Below are positions 1 to 8,675 of a stretch of 64,000 nucleotides of DNA, piece by piece. Made by a program: the position numbers and the translations under genes. The notes beneath the pieces are model-generated. The model was not told where the DNA came from. It made no database searches and saw nothing but the letters and a program-made list of their open reading frames with translations. The stretch lies in contig NZ_FUFN01000010.1 of NCBI RefSeq assembly GCF_900162615.1, forward strand, positions 1,246,149-1,310,148, given 5' to 3'. Each line of letters opens with the position of its first letter. Position 1 is the first letter of the stretch. Origin of the DNA: Virgibacillus proomii (lineage in GTDB: Bacteria; Bacillota; Bacilli; Bacillales; Amphibacillaceae).

Positions 1-452
1 TTGTCATAATTAATGAACGGGCCGGGTATCTGCCATATTATTAGTTATTCATCGTCATGAATAGAGGATTTAAGACAGATAAAGTTATAATTTGACAATA
101 ATCTTTAGCGAAAGCTTGGCTCGATTCGTTTATTCGACATTTCGAAATGGAATTACATGACTTGACTGGTATGAGATAATAGGTATATATATCTATATTT
201 TATGTAGGTAAAAAGTTTTGATTTATTATAAAGTGAAACTTCAACTTCATGCCCTTCCAGCAAACACGGAAAAAAGAAAACTAAAACTAAATCGTACGTT
301 ATTACTTTTCATCACTATCTAAGCGTACTTGTTACATTGTTATTATCTCCCAATAGACTTATTACCAGATACAAGTCAATGAGAGGGGGGTAGTTGCTAA
401 TTAAATAGCATTAATACATAGTTAACAAAGGAATTTGATAGGAGGAAACATA
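1..452. other. Gene-free leader region
   Basis: No convincing coding sequence is visible. Around 228-250 a stretch reading ATAAAGTGAAACTTC matches the right end of repeat family B in reverse orientation, so this is probably a decayed repeat fragment. The rest is AT-rich DNA upstream of the small gene at 453. Confidence 0.4.
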
Positions 453-668
453 ATGATGGAAGTGAACACAATAAACCAACAAGTAAATAACTATATTTAT
501 TTTCGAAATTTTCGGTACCATCAACAGCAAATTCTTTTTATTTATAACTACCTTAATGGAACGTATAATCGCAGTATAAGCTTAAACTTCTTTGTTATAC
601 AGGATAAGTTTATCCGTTCTCAGCTTAAACAGCTTGATACAATCTTAAACCACCGAACGGATAAGTAG
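453..668 (+). CDS. Small hypothetical protein (71 aa)
   Basis: I do not recognise this protein. The start is the ATG at 453, because a clear GGAGG lies at 441-445, seven bases upstream; an upstream TTG at 435 would sit before that site. The product is rich in Asn, Gln, Tyr and Phe, has no signal peptide or transmembrane stretch, and ends in a basic tail (HRTDK). A strong intrinsic terminator begins at the stop codon, so it looks like a self-contained monocistronic gene. The ribosome site, the terminator and the lack of a competing frame make it likely real. Function is unknown. Confidence 0.55.
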   Translation: MMEVNTINQQVNNYIYFRNFRYHQQQILFIYNYLNGTYNRSISLNFFVIQDKFIRSQLKQLDTILNHRTDK

Positions 669-697
669 AGGAATATGCTTCGCGTATTCCTCTTTTT
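667..697 (+). terminator. Intrinsic terminator after the 453 gene
   Basis: GAGGAATATG pairs with CGTATTCCTC around a short loop (one G-U pair), followed directly by a run of six T. Confidence 0.85.
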
Positions 698-698
698 T

Positions 699-1000
699 AT
701 ATCCCATCTAAGGTATTGTAAGACTTCCATTTCAAGAATAAATTTACGACTGCATCAGAGTTTAACTTTTTATTTTAATAAAAAAGATGTTCAAAAAACG
801 GTAACATGACATATAGAACTTCACCGTTACTTAAATATCTAACTTTATCCAGCATGTAACTGGCAGTAAGACCTGCCCTTCTATGGTGAAAGTTAAGGAG
901 TTATCCAACAGCAGTCAAGTGTCCAATTCTGTTCAGAGGCATTTAGATCACACCCTTACGGTCTAGCAATACTCAGCCGGAACTCTGTACTAGAACGCAA
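699..1000 (+). repeat. Degenerate family B repeats
   Basis: Two decayed matches to family B. The first (about 702-735) resembles only its left end. The second begins at TTTAT 844-848 and keeps the left end (CCAGCATGTAA) and the middle block (CATTTAGATCACACCCTTAC at about 940-960, compare CCTTTAGGTCATACCCTTGC in good copies). They look like old copies that have drifted, in contrast to the nearly identical copies near 34.7-35.4 kb. Confidence 0.5.
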
Positions 1001-1215
1001 TTTGATTAATGTTGTATATACAATGTTTAACAATTATGCATTTACATGATTTGAATTTTTAGAGTGTTCTGGGCTAATTTAGAAAAAAGATATGCTATAT
1101 TAGAGAAAGACTTATCATCTAACGAAAAGATTCTACCCTCCTTCCTAATGCAGAACTGCCTACGACCAATAGAATACAAGGATAATTTTATAAACGAGAG
1201 GAGAGTAAGGCTAGA

Positions 1216-2424
1216 TTGGAAATAAAAGAAGAAACCGAGCAAAAAAAAGTATTTTATCGAGTGATCATAGTGACAGGAATTATCGTTGTGGCATTTAATT
1301 TACGCCCTTCTATTACTTCTGTCGGGCCGCTTATTGGTACAATTCGCGATCAGCTAGGATTGTCCAATTGGAGTGCAGGAATGCTTACTAGCCTTCCTCT
1401 CATCGCATTTGCTGTTATGTCGCCATTGGTTGCAAAATTAAGTAATCGATTTACAAATGAACAGGTCATGCTTTTAGGGTTATTTATTTTATTTATAGGG
1501 ATTACGTTACGAAGTATGACAATAATTAGTTTATTGTTTACGGGAACATTACTTATTGGCTTAGGAATAGCTATATGTAATGTATTATTACCGAGTGTTA
1601 TTAAGGAAAAATTTCCAATGCAGGTCGCGTTGATGACTAGTATCTATTCAACCACTATGGGTATATTCGCTGCAACTGCCTCTGGGTTAAGTGTGCCGAT
1701 TGCTGAAGGACTACATTTAGGATGGCAAGTAGCTTTAATTGTTTGGGCAATACCTGCTTTATTAGGGATAATTGTTTGGATATATTTAGCAAAGCAATCA
1801 ACCGATCATTATCGGGTGTCTTATCAACCTATTATTGAACAAAAGCAAATATGGCGTTCTCCTTTAGCGTGGCAAGTTGCTGCTTTTATGGGGTTTCAAT
1901 CTTTTTTATTTTACGTTACTATTTCTTGGATGCCTGAAATTCTTCAAGCCTATGGAATAAGTGCGGCAGCTGCTGGTTGGATGCTATCTTTTCTTCAATT
2001 TATTGGTTTACCCGCAAGCTTTATTGTTCCTGTATTAGCAAGTAAATATCGTTCACAGCATGGCATTGTATTAGCAATGGGATTATTTTCTATTATAGGT
2101 TATACTGGTTTATTACTAGGAAAATCTAATACTGTGATGGTCGTTAGTATTATTCTGATCGGTTTTTCATTAAGTGGTACATTTGCTCTTGCTCTGACAC
2201 TACTTGGTATGCGAGCTCGTAATGGGAAGCAAGCAGCACAATTATCTGGGATGGCTCAATCGTTTGGGTATGTTCTCGCAGCTATCGGTCCATTTTTAGT
2301 AGGCTATTTATATGATAAAACGCAAACATGGGATATTCCATTACTTACTTTGATTAGTGTAGCGATTATTGTTGTTGTTTTTGGTTTTGGGGCAGGGAGA
2401 GATAAGTATGTATTCGACGAATAA
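1216..2424 (+). CDS. CynX/NimT-family MFS transporter
   Basis: A 402-residue, 12-helix Major Facilitator protein of the CynX/NimT (cyanate / 2-nitroimidazole) type. The family hallmark is visible in the first helix region (VVAFNLRPSITSVGPLIGTI, residues about 24-43), followed by the loop and next helix at LTSLPLIAFAVMSPL. It starts at TTG 1216 behind GAGAGGAGAG; no better ATG exists upstream. It overlaps the next MFS gene by 17 bases, so the two are probably cotranscribed and translationally coupled. The substrate cannot be read from sequence: family members move cyanate, nitroimidazoles or other small anions, and export is as likely as import. Confidence 0.85.
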   Translation: MEIKEETEQKKVFYRVIIVTGIIVVAFNLRPSITSVGPLIGTIRDQLGLSNWSAGMLTSLPLIAFAVMSPLVAKLSNRFTNEQVMLLGLFILFIGITLRSMTIISLLFTGTLLIGLGIAICNVLLPSVIKEKFPMQVALMTSIYSTTMGIFAATASGLSVPIAEGLHLGWQVALIVWAIPALLGIIVWIYLAKQSTDHYRVSYQPIIEQKQIWRSPLAWQVAAFMGFQSFLFYVTISWMPEILQAYGISAAAAGWMLSFLQFIGLPASFIVPVLASKYRSQHGIVLAMGLFSIIGYTGLLLGKSNTVMVVSIILIGFSLSGTFALALTLLGMRARNGKQAAQLSGMAQSFGYVLAAIGPFLVGYLYDKTQTWDIPLLTLISVAIIVVVFGFGAGRDKYVFDE

Positions 2425-3670
2425 GAGTAATGATGCTAGGGTTCCTGTGAATAATGCAATGAAACTCAATAAACAAAAGCCATATGGGATTAGTGATTTT
2501 TATTTTTGGAAAATCACGCTTAGCTTAGCATTGGCCTCTTTTTTTATTTTTGCTACGATGTATGCTGTTCAGCCACTACTCCCAGTATTTGTAGAAGAAT
2601 TTGACATTAGTGTTTCTGTTTCCAGTCTTTCGATGTCCGCAACCATTTTAGGATTAATTATTGGATTGGTTGTTTTAGGGTTTTTATCTGACCGTATTGG
2701 AAGAACGGTATTTATTAAACTATCTTTACTAGGTTCAATTTTACCATTTTTACTTATGCCCCTTACAGAAGTTTTTGCTTTGCTAGTTGGACTTCGATTG
2801 ATTCAAGGCTTTGCACTTGCAGGATTACCAGCAGCAGCGCTTGCTTATCTAAATGAAGAAATTGATCGTAAAAGTGTAGGTGTAGCTACTGCTTTATATA
2901 TTTCCAGCAATGCACTTGGCGGTATGGTTGGAAGAGTGGTAGCTGGTTTTGTAACAGATATTATGTCATGGCAGGTTACTTTTTATGGTCTTGCTATGGT
3001 AGGAATTATCATTTTAATTCTTGTTCATGTAATGTTACCAAATTCAAAAAAATTTCAACCAAGTAACTTGCCGTTTCGTAAAGATATAGATGGTTTTATT
3101 TTTCACCTCAAAAGTCCGTCATTATTAATTGTGTTTGGGCTGGGAATTGTTTTACAAGTATCATTTACAGGAATATGGACATATTTGCCATTTTATATGC
3201 AAGAGGAGCCGTTTTCTCTCTCTTTACAGTCAATTTCCTATTTGTTTTTTGCCTATGGGTTAGGAGTTATCGGATCACCATTTGCTGGATGGCTTTCTAG
3301 CTTTTTGGGCTTAAGAAAGGTTCGGATAGCTGGTATAACGTTACTAACAATAGGTATATTGATTACGTTGAATAACTCTTTAATTGGTATTGTTATTGGG
3401 CTATGTGTCAGCTGCCTTGGATTTTTTACGGCACATTCGTTGACAGCTACTTCGGTAAGCGAAACAGCTACCCACCATAAAGGAAGTGCTTCAAGCTTAT
3501 ATTTAGTATCTTATTATATTGGTGTATCGCTAGGGAGTACAGCTTTAGCACCAATATGGGAAAAATTTCACTGGCATGGATTAATCCTATTTCTCGGTGT
3601 TTTGCCTGTGCTATATGTAATGCTTGTAAAGCTTTTTCAATTTTTAGGTGTTTGTTCAAAGAGGAACTGA
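2408..3670 (+). CDS. MFS transporter (YnfM/AraJ-like)
   Basis: A 420-residue, 12-helix MFS carrier. The chosen start is ATG 2408, inside the end of the upstream gene, with AGGGAGA at 2394-2400 in front; an ATG at 2369 would only add residues read from the neighbour's other frame. Visible features are helix 1 with the MYAVQPLLPVF motif common to YnfM-type proteins, the MFS motif-A loop GFLSDRIGRT (about residues 96-105), and a soluble N-terminal extension of about 35 residues. Coupling with the CynX-like gene suggests a two-carrier unit, possibly drug or metabolite efflux. Substrate unknown. Confidence 0.85.
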   Translation: MYSTNKSNDARVPVNNAMKLNKQKPYGISDFYFWKITLSLALASFFIFATMYAVQPLLPVFVEEFDISVSVSSLSMSATILGLIIGLVVLGFLSDRIGRTVFIKLSLLGSILPFLLMPLTEVFALLVGLRLIQGFALAGLPAAALAYLNEEIDRKSVGVATALYISSNALGGMVGRVVAGFVTDIMSWQVTFYGLAMVGIIILILVHVMLPNSKKFQPSNLPFRKDIDGFIFHLKSPSLLIVFGLGIVLQVSFTGIWTYLPFYMQEEPFSLSLQSISYLFFAYGLGVIGSPFAGWLSSFLGLRKVRIAGITLLTIGILITLNNSLIGIVIGLCVSCLGFFTAHSLTATSVSETATHHKGSASSLYLVSYYIGVSLGSTALAPIWEKFHWHGLILFLGVLPVLYVMLVKLFQFLGVCSKRN

Positions 3671-3829
3671 ATGCTTTTGGAGAGTGGAATAGTTGATTTC
3701 CAGGGGAATAAGCTGCCAGAAATATGCCAATAAAGAAAACTCGGTTGGCGTCAAGCTTTCATGCAGAAGATAGAACTAGTTCCACTTATACTTCATTTTT
3801 ACAACGTCGATACTTCTTCTGCGTTAAGT

Positions 3830-4016
3830 TTTATCCCGCTTCTAAATTTCCGTAAGACTCCCACTTCAAGAGTTATGAGATTACGAAGAAGTCTAAGTAG
3901 GACATAACGGCACCTAAATACTTGATTGGTTCAAAGGTCTTTAGGCCATAACTCTGCGGTACTAATATTTAGTAGGGGATGAAGGAAAAGTCCTACTGAA
4001 TGAAGTTTCACTTTAT
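3830..4016 (+). repeat. Family B repeat, near full length
   Basis: One copy of B flanked by TTTAT at 3830-3834 and 4012-4016. It keeps the left arm CCGTAAGACTCCCACTTCAA, the returning arm AAGTAGG...ACGGCACCT, the middle TTTAGGCCATAAC block and the right hairpin (AGTAGG/CCTACT) before GAAGTTTCAC. The DNA on either side (3671-3829) has no gene. Confidence 0.75.
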
Positions 4017-4111
4017 ACATTCAAGTGTACGAGGAATGGCGATGTATCATATTTGACGGACTTTTGAGTATTTTCTTAAAATAAAAATCTATAATAAAGG
4101 AGTATTAAATC

Positions 4112-4276
4112 ATGTTAAAGCACTTACTTTATGAATTGGTCGGGTGGATTTTTACTGGAATCGGAGCTTATTATATTTATGAAGATCCAACATTAATTCT
4201 TCCTTATATTAGTTTAGTTATTGGACTTGCTTTAATTATATTTCATCTGCCGAAAAGCTTGCGAAAAAAATCTTAA
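4112..4276 (+). CDS. Small two-helix membrane protein (54 aa)
   Basis: ATG 4112 lies nine bases after AAAGGAG (4097-4102). The 54-residue product has two hydrophobic segments (about residues 9-23 and 29-44) separated by the short acidic turn YEDPTL, and ends in a basic tail (PKSLRKKS), the pattern of a small inner-membrane hairpin protein. A terminator follows at once. I cannot assign a family or a role. The start signal, membrane pattern and terminator together support a real gene. Confidence 0.65.
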   Translation: MLKHLLYELVGWIFTGIGAYYIYEDPTLILPYISLVIGLALIIFHLPKSLRKKS

Positions 4277-4280
4277 GTAA

Positions 4281-4314
4281 AAAGGATAAGTTAACTACTT
4301 ATTCTTTCTTTTTT
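4281..4314 (+). terminator. Intrinsic terminator after the 4112 gene
   Basis: AAAGGATAAG pairs with CTTATTCTTT (one G-U) over a seven-base loop, followed by CTTTTTT. Confidence 0.7.
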
Positions 4315-4404
4315 ATAAATTTCAGCTTGAGAAAGTGCAATGATCAATCAAAAAGTATCTGTAATAAGTGGGGATACATACGGGGAATAAGCTCAATTAG
4401 AAAA

Positions 4405-4609
4405 GGGCTGGGACATAAGCAAATACTAAATAGTACAAACGGAACAATTCATTTATAATTGTTCCGTTTGTTTGTGTTTAGAAAAACTTGACTTGTCGCC
4501 AAGTTGTTTTTCTTATACTATAAACCATAAAAATTTTATACTTTCTTATAGTACAAGGACGATTTATTGTTCATTTTTTAATCAGCTGTTTTAGTTTTAT
4601 CCCAGCCTC
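4405..4609. repeat. GGCTGGGACA hairpin element with reversed family A copy inside
   Basis: The outer arms GGCTGGGACATAA (from about 4406) and TTTTATCCCAGCC (to about 4607) are complementary. Just inside is a perfect 14-bp stem ACAAACGGAACAAT / ATTGTTCCGTTTGT (about 4435-4471). Between this and the closing arm, 4479-4553 is a full uninterrupted family A repeat on the minus strand (TACTATAAGAAAG reads inward from 4553). A similar GGCTGGGGCA start occurs at 12619 with its own hairpin. No coding potential. Confidence 0.65.
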
Positions 4610-4812
4610 CAACTTTCTTGATAAGAAAATTATGCTCGTTTCTACACGCTGGATAATTCTTTTCAAAGTAACTTCTCATTTAGCTCTCATGCGCTCCAAC
4701 GCCTAGCTAATTTCCATTTTATCCCTTAGGATTACAATAAGTTAACATCAGATCCTGACGTCGCTGTATTCATTAACTAGACATTTATATCATCGTAAAA
4801 ACGTTCATAGAA

Positions 4813-6462
4813 TTATTTTACAAAATCAGGAACTTCATTAATATTTATTCCCCAAAGTATAGGAAGTAAGAAATAAATAGCTACTGTTACAAGAACGATG
4901 CCAATTAAATTCAAGACCAGCCCGGCCTTTGCCATATCAGGAATACGTAAATAACCTGATCCAAAAACAACCGCATTCGGCGGAGTAGCGACTGGAAGCA
5001 TAAATGCACAGGATGAAGCTACGCCTGCTGCAATCATAACAACAAATGGATGCACACCTAATGCCACTGCAAGTGTTGCCATGATTGGATACATCATATT
5101 AGCTGTTGCAGTATTAGAAGTAATTTCTGTTAAAAAGATAACTACACCAGTAACCACTAATAAAACGATGAAAATATGAATGCCTTGTAAAGTTGTTAAC
5201 TGTTTACCAATCCATTCTGACAGGCCTGATTGCGTAAATCCGGCTGCAACTGCTAATCCACCACCAAATAATAATAAAATACCCCATGGTAGCTTTACTG
5301 CCGTATTCCAATCCAGCAAAAATGTATCTTGCTTATTTTTAGATGGAGTGATAAATAAAACAATTGCTGCTACCATTGCAATAATCGCATCATCAATATT
5401 CGGGTTGATTTTTACGAGGAGAAAAGACCTTGTTATCCAAGCGATTGCTGTTAGAATAAATACTGTAAAAACAGCCTTTTCTTCAGCGGAAGGTTGACCA
5501 AGTTTTTGCAATTCCTCGGTAATGACTCTTTTACCACCTGGAAGTTGTTTTAAGTTTAGTGGGTATGCCATTTTAACTAAATAAAACCAGATAAGAATAA
5601 TGAAAATCCAAGCAACCGGCACCCCAAATAACATCCACTTGGCAAACGAGAGATCGATGCCATACATTTCTTTAATAACCCCAGCTAATGCAGCGTTCGG
5701 TGGGGTGCCAATTAATGTAGCAATTCCACCAACTGATGCTGAATAGGCAATTCCTAGCATAAGTGCTTTTCCAAATGCAAAATCCTCTTTCGATGTATCG
5801 ATCGTGCTATCATCTTTTAAGGCATCAGAAATTTGATAAATGATAGCTAATCCAATGGGTACCATCATCATAGCTGTTGCTGTATTGGATATCCACATGG
5901 ACAGAAAACCCGTGGCAATCATAAATCCAAGAATGATTCGATTCGTATTTGTTCCGATAATTGAAATAATCGATAGTGCAATTCGGCGATGCAAATTCCA
6001 TTTTTCCATTGCTAGCGCTATCATAAACCCGCCCATAAACAAAAATATGGTATCGCTTCCATAGGAAGATGTAGTTGTGCCAATGTCTAGTCCACCTGTT
6101 AAAGGAAATAAGATAATTGGTAATAATGAAGTGGCTGGAATAGGTATCGCCTCTGTCATCCACCAGATCGCTATCCAAATTGTACTAGCTAAGACAGCTA
6201 AACCTTCCTGTGATAGGCCTTCAGGAGAATAAAACAATAAAGTGATTATAAACAATAATGGACCAGCAATCAACCCGATTAATTGCCCTGGTTTATAATT
6301 ACGGTTGTTTCCTTTCTTATTACTGTTTCCTGTTAGAGTATCTGAAGGGTCTATCGATCTACCGGTAGATAATCTAGAGGAATTAGGTTTAACAAAAAAT
6401 GTAAATAATGTTTTTGCTTCGTCATGTTTTTTCCACAACCAATCCCAAGTTGTCGAAATCAT
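4813..6462 (-). CDS. DASS-family sodium:dicarboxylate/anion symporter
   Basis: A 549-residue member of the divalent anion:Na+ symporter family (SLC13/CitT/SdcS). The two inverted-repeat signature loops are visible: SNTATAMMMVPIG with GTPPNAALAG in the first half, and SNTATANMMYPIM with ATPPNAVVFGSG in the second. The SNT motifs form the sodium and carboxylate sites in the solved family members. The start is ATG 6462, with AAAGGGGGA six to seven bases upstream; upstream ATGs at 6486 and 6504 lack a ribosome site. A soluble charged N-terminus of about 55 residues precedes helix 1. It is divergent from pxpBAC, so import of a C4/C5 dicarboxylate is a reasonable guess only. Confidence 0.9.
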   Translation of the reverse strand: MISTTWDWLWKKHDEAKTLFTFFVKPNSSRLSTGRSIDPSDTLTGNSNKKGNNRNYKPGQLIGLIAGPLLFIITLLFYSPEGLSQEGLAVLASTIWIAIWWMTEAIPIPATSLLPIILFPLTGGLDIGTTTSSYGSDTIFLFMGGFMIALAMEKWNLHRRIALSIISIIGTNTNRIILGFMIATGFLSMWISNTATAMMMVPIGLAIIYQISDALKDDSTIDTSKEDFAFGKALMLGIAYSASVGGIATLIGTPPNAALAGVIKEMYGIDLSFAKWMLFGVPVAWIFIILIWFYLVKMAYPLNLKQLPGGKRVITEELQKLGQPSAEEKAVFTVFILTAIAWITRSFLLVKINPNIDDAIIAMVAAIVLFITPSKNKQDTFLLDWNTAVKLPWGILLLFGGGLAVAAGFTQSGLSEWIGKQLTTLQGIHIFIVLLVVTGVVIFLTEITSNTATANMMYPIMATLAVALGVHPFVVMIAAGVASSCAFMLPVATPPNAVVFGSGYLRIPDMAKAGLVLNLIGIVLVTVAIYFLLPILWGININEVPDFVK

Positions 6463-6783
6463 GTATAGTCCCCCTTTGTTTTCCATAACTACAATTATAT
6501 TCATAGATTCCTAGTTGAGCAAGGAATGATAATATTATTTTCGTTAAAAACGATATTGTAGTGTGTTTAATATAAAATATTATGACACACAGATAATGAT
6601 AAAACAATAATTATACATCATATTTAGGTATTTTAACCTAAATATACGGCATCATTATTATAGTCTAAAAAGACAAATTATTAGCGATTTATGTTTATAA
6701 AAAAGTTTTTTACGTTTCTACCATCATGTTTTGTAGAAAATATGATATGATTTTCTCAAAGCATTTTAAAGGAAGGGTAGTTT
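6463..6783. other. Divergent promoter region
   Basis: AT-rich spacer of about 320 bp between the minus-strand symporter and the plus-strand pxpBAC genes. It must hold both promoters. I see no repeat family and no riboswitch-like fold. TATGATATGA around 6740-6750 could be a -10 for pxpB, but this is weak. Confidence 0.4.
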
Positions 6784-7512
6784 ATGAGTTTTTTGATTCA
6801 GCCAGTCGGCGACTCTGCTATAAAAGTACTATTCACAGAAGAAGTTTCAGAAAAATTAAGTAATACAATTCAAGCTTTTTGTAAAACTTTAGCTTATATA
6901 GAAATAAAAGGAGTGACAGAGTGGGTTCCGGCTTATAACTCTGTCACAATCTATTATCAACCTATTCATATATCTTTTTTAAATTTAAAGAGCACTATTA
7001 AACAAATTTTTGACCGGTTAGCTGTTCAAGATACAATAACGTTTCGAATAGTAAAAGTACCAGTACTATATGGAGAAAAATATGGTCCAGATTTAGAGCG
7101 AATAGCAACCTTCCATAACTTAACAACGGATGAAGTGATTCAAGTGCATCAGCAACCAGATTATCTTATCTATATGCTTGGTTTTCTTCCTGGGTTTCCT
7201 TATTTAGGTGGGCTAGATAAACGAATAGCTACTCCACGATTAGATGAGCCACGTTCACTGGTAGAAGCGGGTTCAGTTGGAATAGCACATGAGCAAACAG
7301 GCATTTATCCGGTTTCTTCACCAGGCGGATGGAATATTATTGGAAAAAGCCCTCTTCGATTGTTTGATCCAAAAAATGAAATAATGCCATTTTTATTTAA
7401 ACCTGGAGATCGAATTCGTTTCTATGCAATTACAGTCAAAGAATATGAAGACATTTACCATCAAGTAATGGCTGGTATGTATTCACCAAGTATAGAGGAG
7501 GTAAAAAGATGA
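6784..7512 (+). CDS. pxpB: 5-oxoprolinase subunit PxpB (KipI family)
   Basis: A 242-residue protein of the KipI/carboxyltransferase C-D family. Characteristic stretches are QPVGDSAIKVLF at the N-terminus, GFLPGFPYLGGLD (about residues 137-149) and the SSPGGWNIIGKSPLRLFD block (about 179-196). With PxpA and PxpC it forms the ATP-dependent enzyme that opens 5-oxoproline to glutamate; in B. subtilis KipI also inhibits the sporulation kinase KinA. It starts at ATG 6784 after AAGGAAGGG and overlaps pxpA by four bases (ATGA), implying translational coupling. Confidence 0.93.
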   Translation: MSFLIQPVGDSAIKVLFTEEVSEKLSNTIQAFCKTLAYIEIKGVTEWVPAYNSVTIYYQPIHISFLNLKSTIKQIFDRLAVQDTITFRIVKVPVLYGEKYGPDLERIATFHNLTTDEVIQVHQQPDYLIYMLGFLPGFPYLGGLDKRIATPRLDEPRSLVEAGSVGIAHEQTGIYPVSSPGGWNIIGKSPLRLFDPKNEIMPFLFKPGDRIRFYAITVKEYEDIYHQVMAGMYSPSIEEVKR

Positions 7513-8273
7513 CAATCATTGATATTAATTGTGACATGGGGGAGAGCTTTGGAGCATACACGATTGGTGCAGATGAAGAAATGATGGATTTGATTAGCTC
7601 TGCTAATATTGCTTGTGGAATGCATGCAGGCGATCCTAATGTGATGGAACAATCCGTGCGTTTAGCTAAACAAAAAGGAGTAAGTATTGGAGCTCATCCT
7701 GGTTTTCCTGATTTATCTGGTTTTGGAAGAAGAATGATGGATGTAACGGAGGAAGATGTTTACCGACTTATTATCTATCAAATTGGTGCTCTACATGCTT
7801 TTTGTGTTGTTCACGATGTGCGGATGAATCATGTGAAGCCGCATGGAGCTTTATATAATTTAGCTGCACGCGATTATCGTGTTGCAAAGGCGATCGCAAA
7901 GGCTGTTTATGATTTCGATTCTTCACTTATTCTAGTAGGATTGGCAAATAGTGAAATAATTACTGCCGGGAGAGATGTTGGCTTAACCGTTGCTGCGGAA
8001 GCATTTGCCGACCGTACCTATACTTCAAAAGGTACACTCACTCCAAGAAGTGAAGAGGGTGCAATAATTGAACGAGTGGAAGATGCGGTTCAGCAAATTA
8101 AACAAATGGTTTTTGAGCATGAGCTGCGAGCTGCGGATGGTACTATAATTCATATGAAGGCAGATACAATATGTATTCATGGTGATAATAAAGCTGCAGT
8201 TACTTTTGCTCGAAAGCTTCGTATGATGTTAACAAACGCAGGGATAACCATCTCCAGCTTATCCCGTATGTAA
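7509..8273 (+). CDS. pxpA: 5-oxoprolinase subunit PxpA (LamB/YcsF family)
   Basis: A 254-residue LamB/YcsF-type protein. The family opening IDINCDMGESFGAY is at residues 4-17, followed by ANIACGMHAGDP (33-44), GAHPGFPDLSGFGRR (about 61-75) and VKPHGALYN (about 108-116). The conserved His/Asp residues fit the hydrolase-like subunit of the PxpABC 5-oxoprolinase complex. ATG 7509 is preceded by AGAGGAGGT and overlaps the pxpB stop. After the stop come family A and family D repeats before pxpC, so the operon is split by about 400 bp of non-coding DNA. Confidence 0.93.
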   Translation: MTIIDINCDMGESFGAYTIGADEEMMDLISSANIACGMHAGDPNVMEQSVRLAKQKGVSIGAHPGFPDLSGFGRRMMDVTEEDVYRLIIYQIGALHAFCVVHDVRMNHVKPHGALYNLAARDYRVAKAIAKAVYDFDSSLILVGLANSEIITAGRDVGLTVAAEAFADRTYTSKGTLTPRSEEGAIIERVEDAVQQIKQMVFEHELRAADGTIIHMKADTICIHGDNKAAVTFARKLRMMLTNAGITISSLSRM

Positions 8274-8306
8274 GACGCTGTATTTTTCTTTTTTTAAATG
8301 TCTTTT

Positions 8307-8399
8307 ACACTATATAAAAGTACAAAACTTTAGGCTTTTTCGCATAGGAAAAACTATCGTTTTCGCCATAAAGACTTGGCGACAAGCCAAGTCTTTCTA
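8307..8399 (+). repeat. Family A repeat, uninterrupted
   Basis: Begins ACACTATATAAAAG and ends with the hairpin ACTTGGC-GACAA-GCCAAGT followed by CTTTCTA. No B copy is nested here; the junction reads TTTTTCGCATAGG where B sits in other copies. The end hairpin plus T-rich tail could act as a terminator between pxpA and pxpC. Confidence 0.75.
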
Positions 8400-8419
8400 A
8401 TCTTAAACAACCATGTGAA

Positions 8420-8570
8420 AGAAACGACGCCTAAATAATCCCCGATTCTCTCGGGTCACAGAACTAGAAATGCTTCGACAGCAATACACCGCGATTTTTC
8501 GAAGGATAAGAGAGACTTCTTGAATAGACATCACGCACAGAAAAAGTGCTTTCCTTTTTCATGGACGCCT
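8420..8570 (-). repeat. Family D repeat, reverse copy
   Basis: Reading the minus strand gives CGCGGTGTATTGCTGTCGAA and, further on, CTAGTTCTGTGACC then GGGGATTATTTAGG, matching the plus-strand copy at 28735-28970 (CGCGATGTATTGCTGTCG; CTAGTCCTGTTACC; GGGGATTTAGG). No protein is encoded. Confidence 0.55.
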
Positions 8571-8675
8571 GCGAACTTAACCTTTCTTCTACTGTTTTGA
8601 GAAGCAAAACGTTCCTTGAATCAAGCTTACTTTATGAGGACAAGTTCGTTCACGAGCACAAGGAGGGATACAACG

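Noticed and set aside
1042..1242. 66-codon minus-strand frame before the first MFS gene
   Set aside because: No ribosome site, overlaps the start region of the real gene, and no family features.
4405..4609. T-box riboswitch
   Set aside because: Long hairpins are present but there is no T-box sequence and no downstream synthetase or amino-acid gene in the right direction.
5825..6178. 117-codon frame within the symporter gene
   Set aside because: Alternative frame of a clear DASS transporter; no independent start signals.
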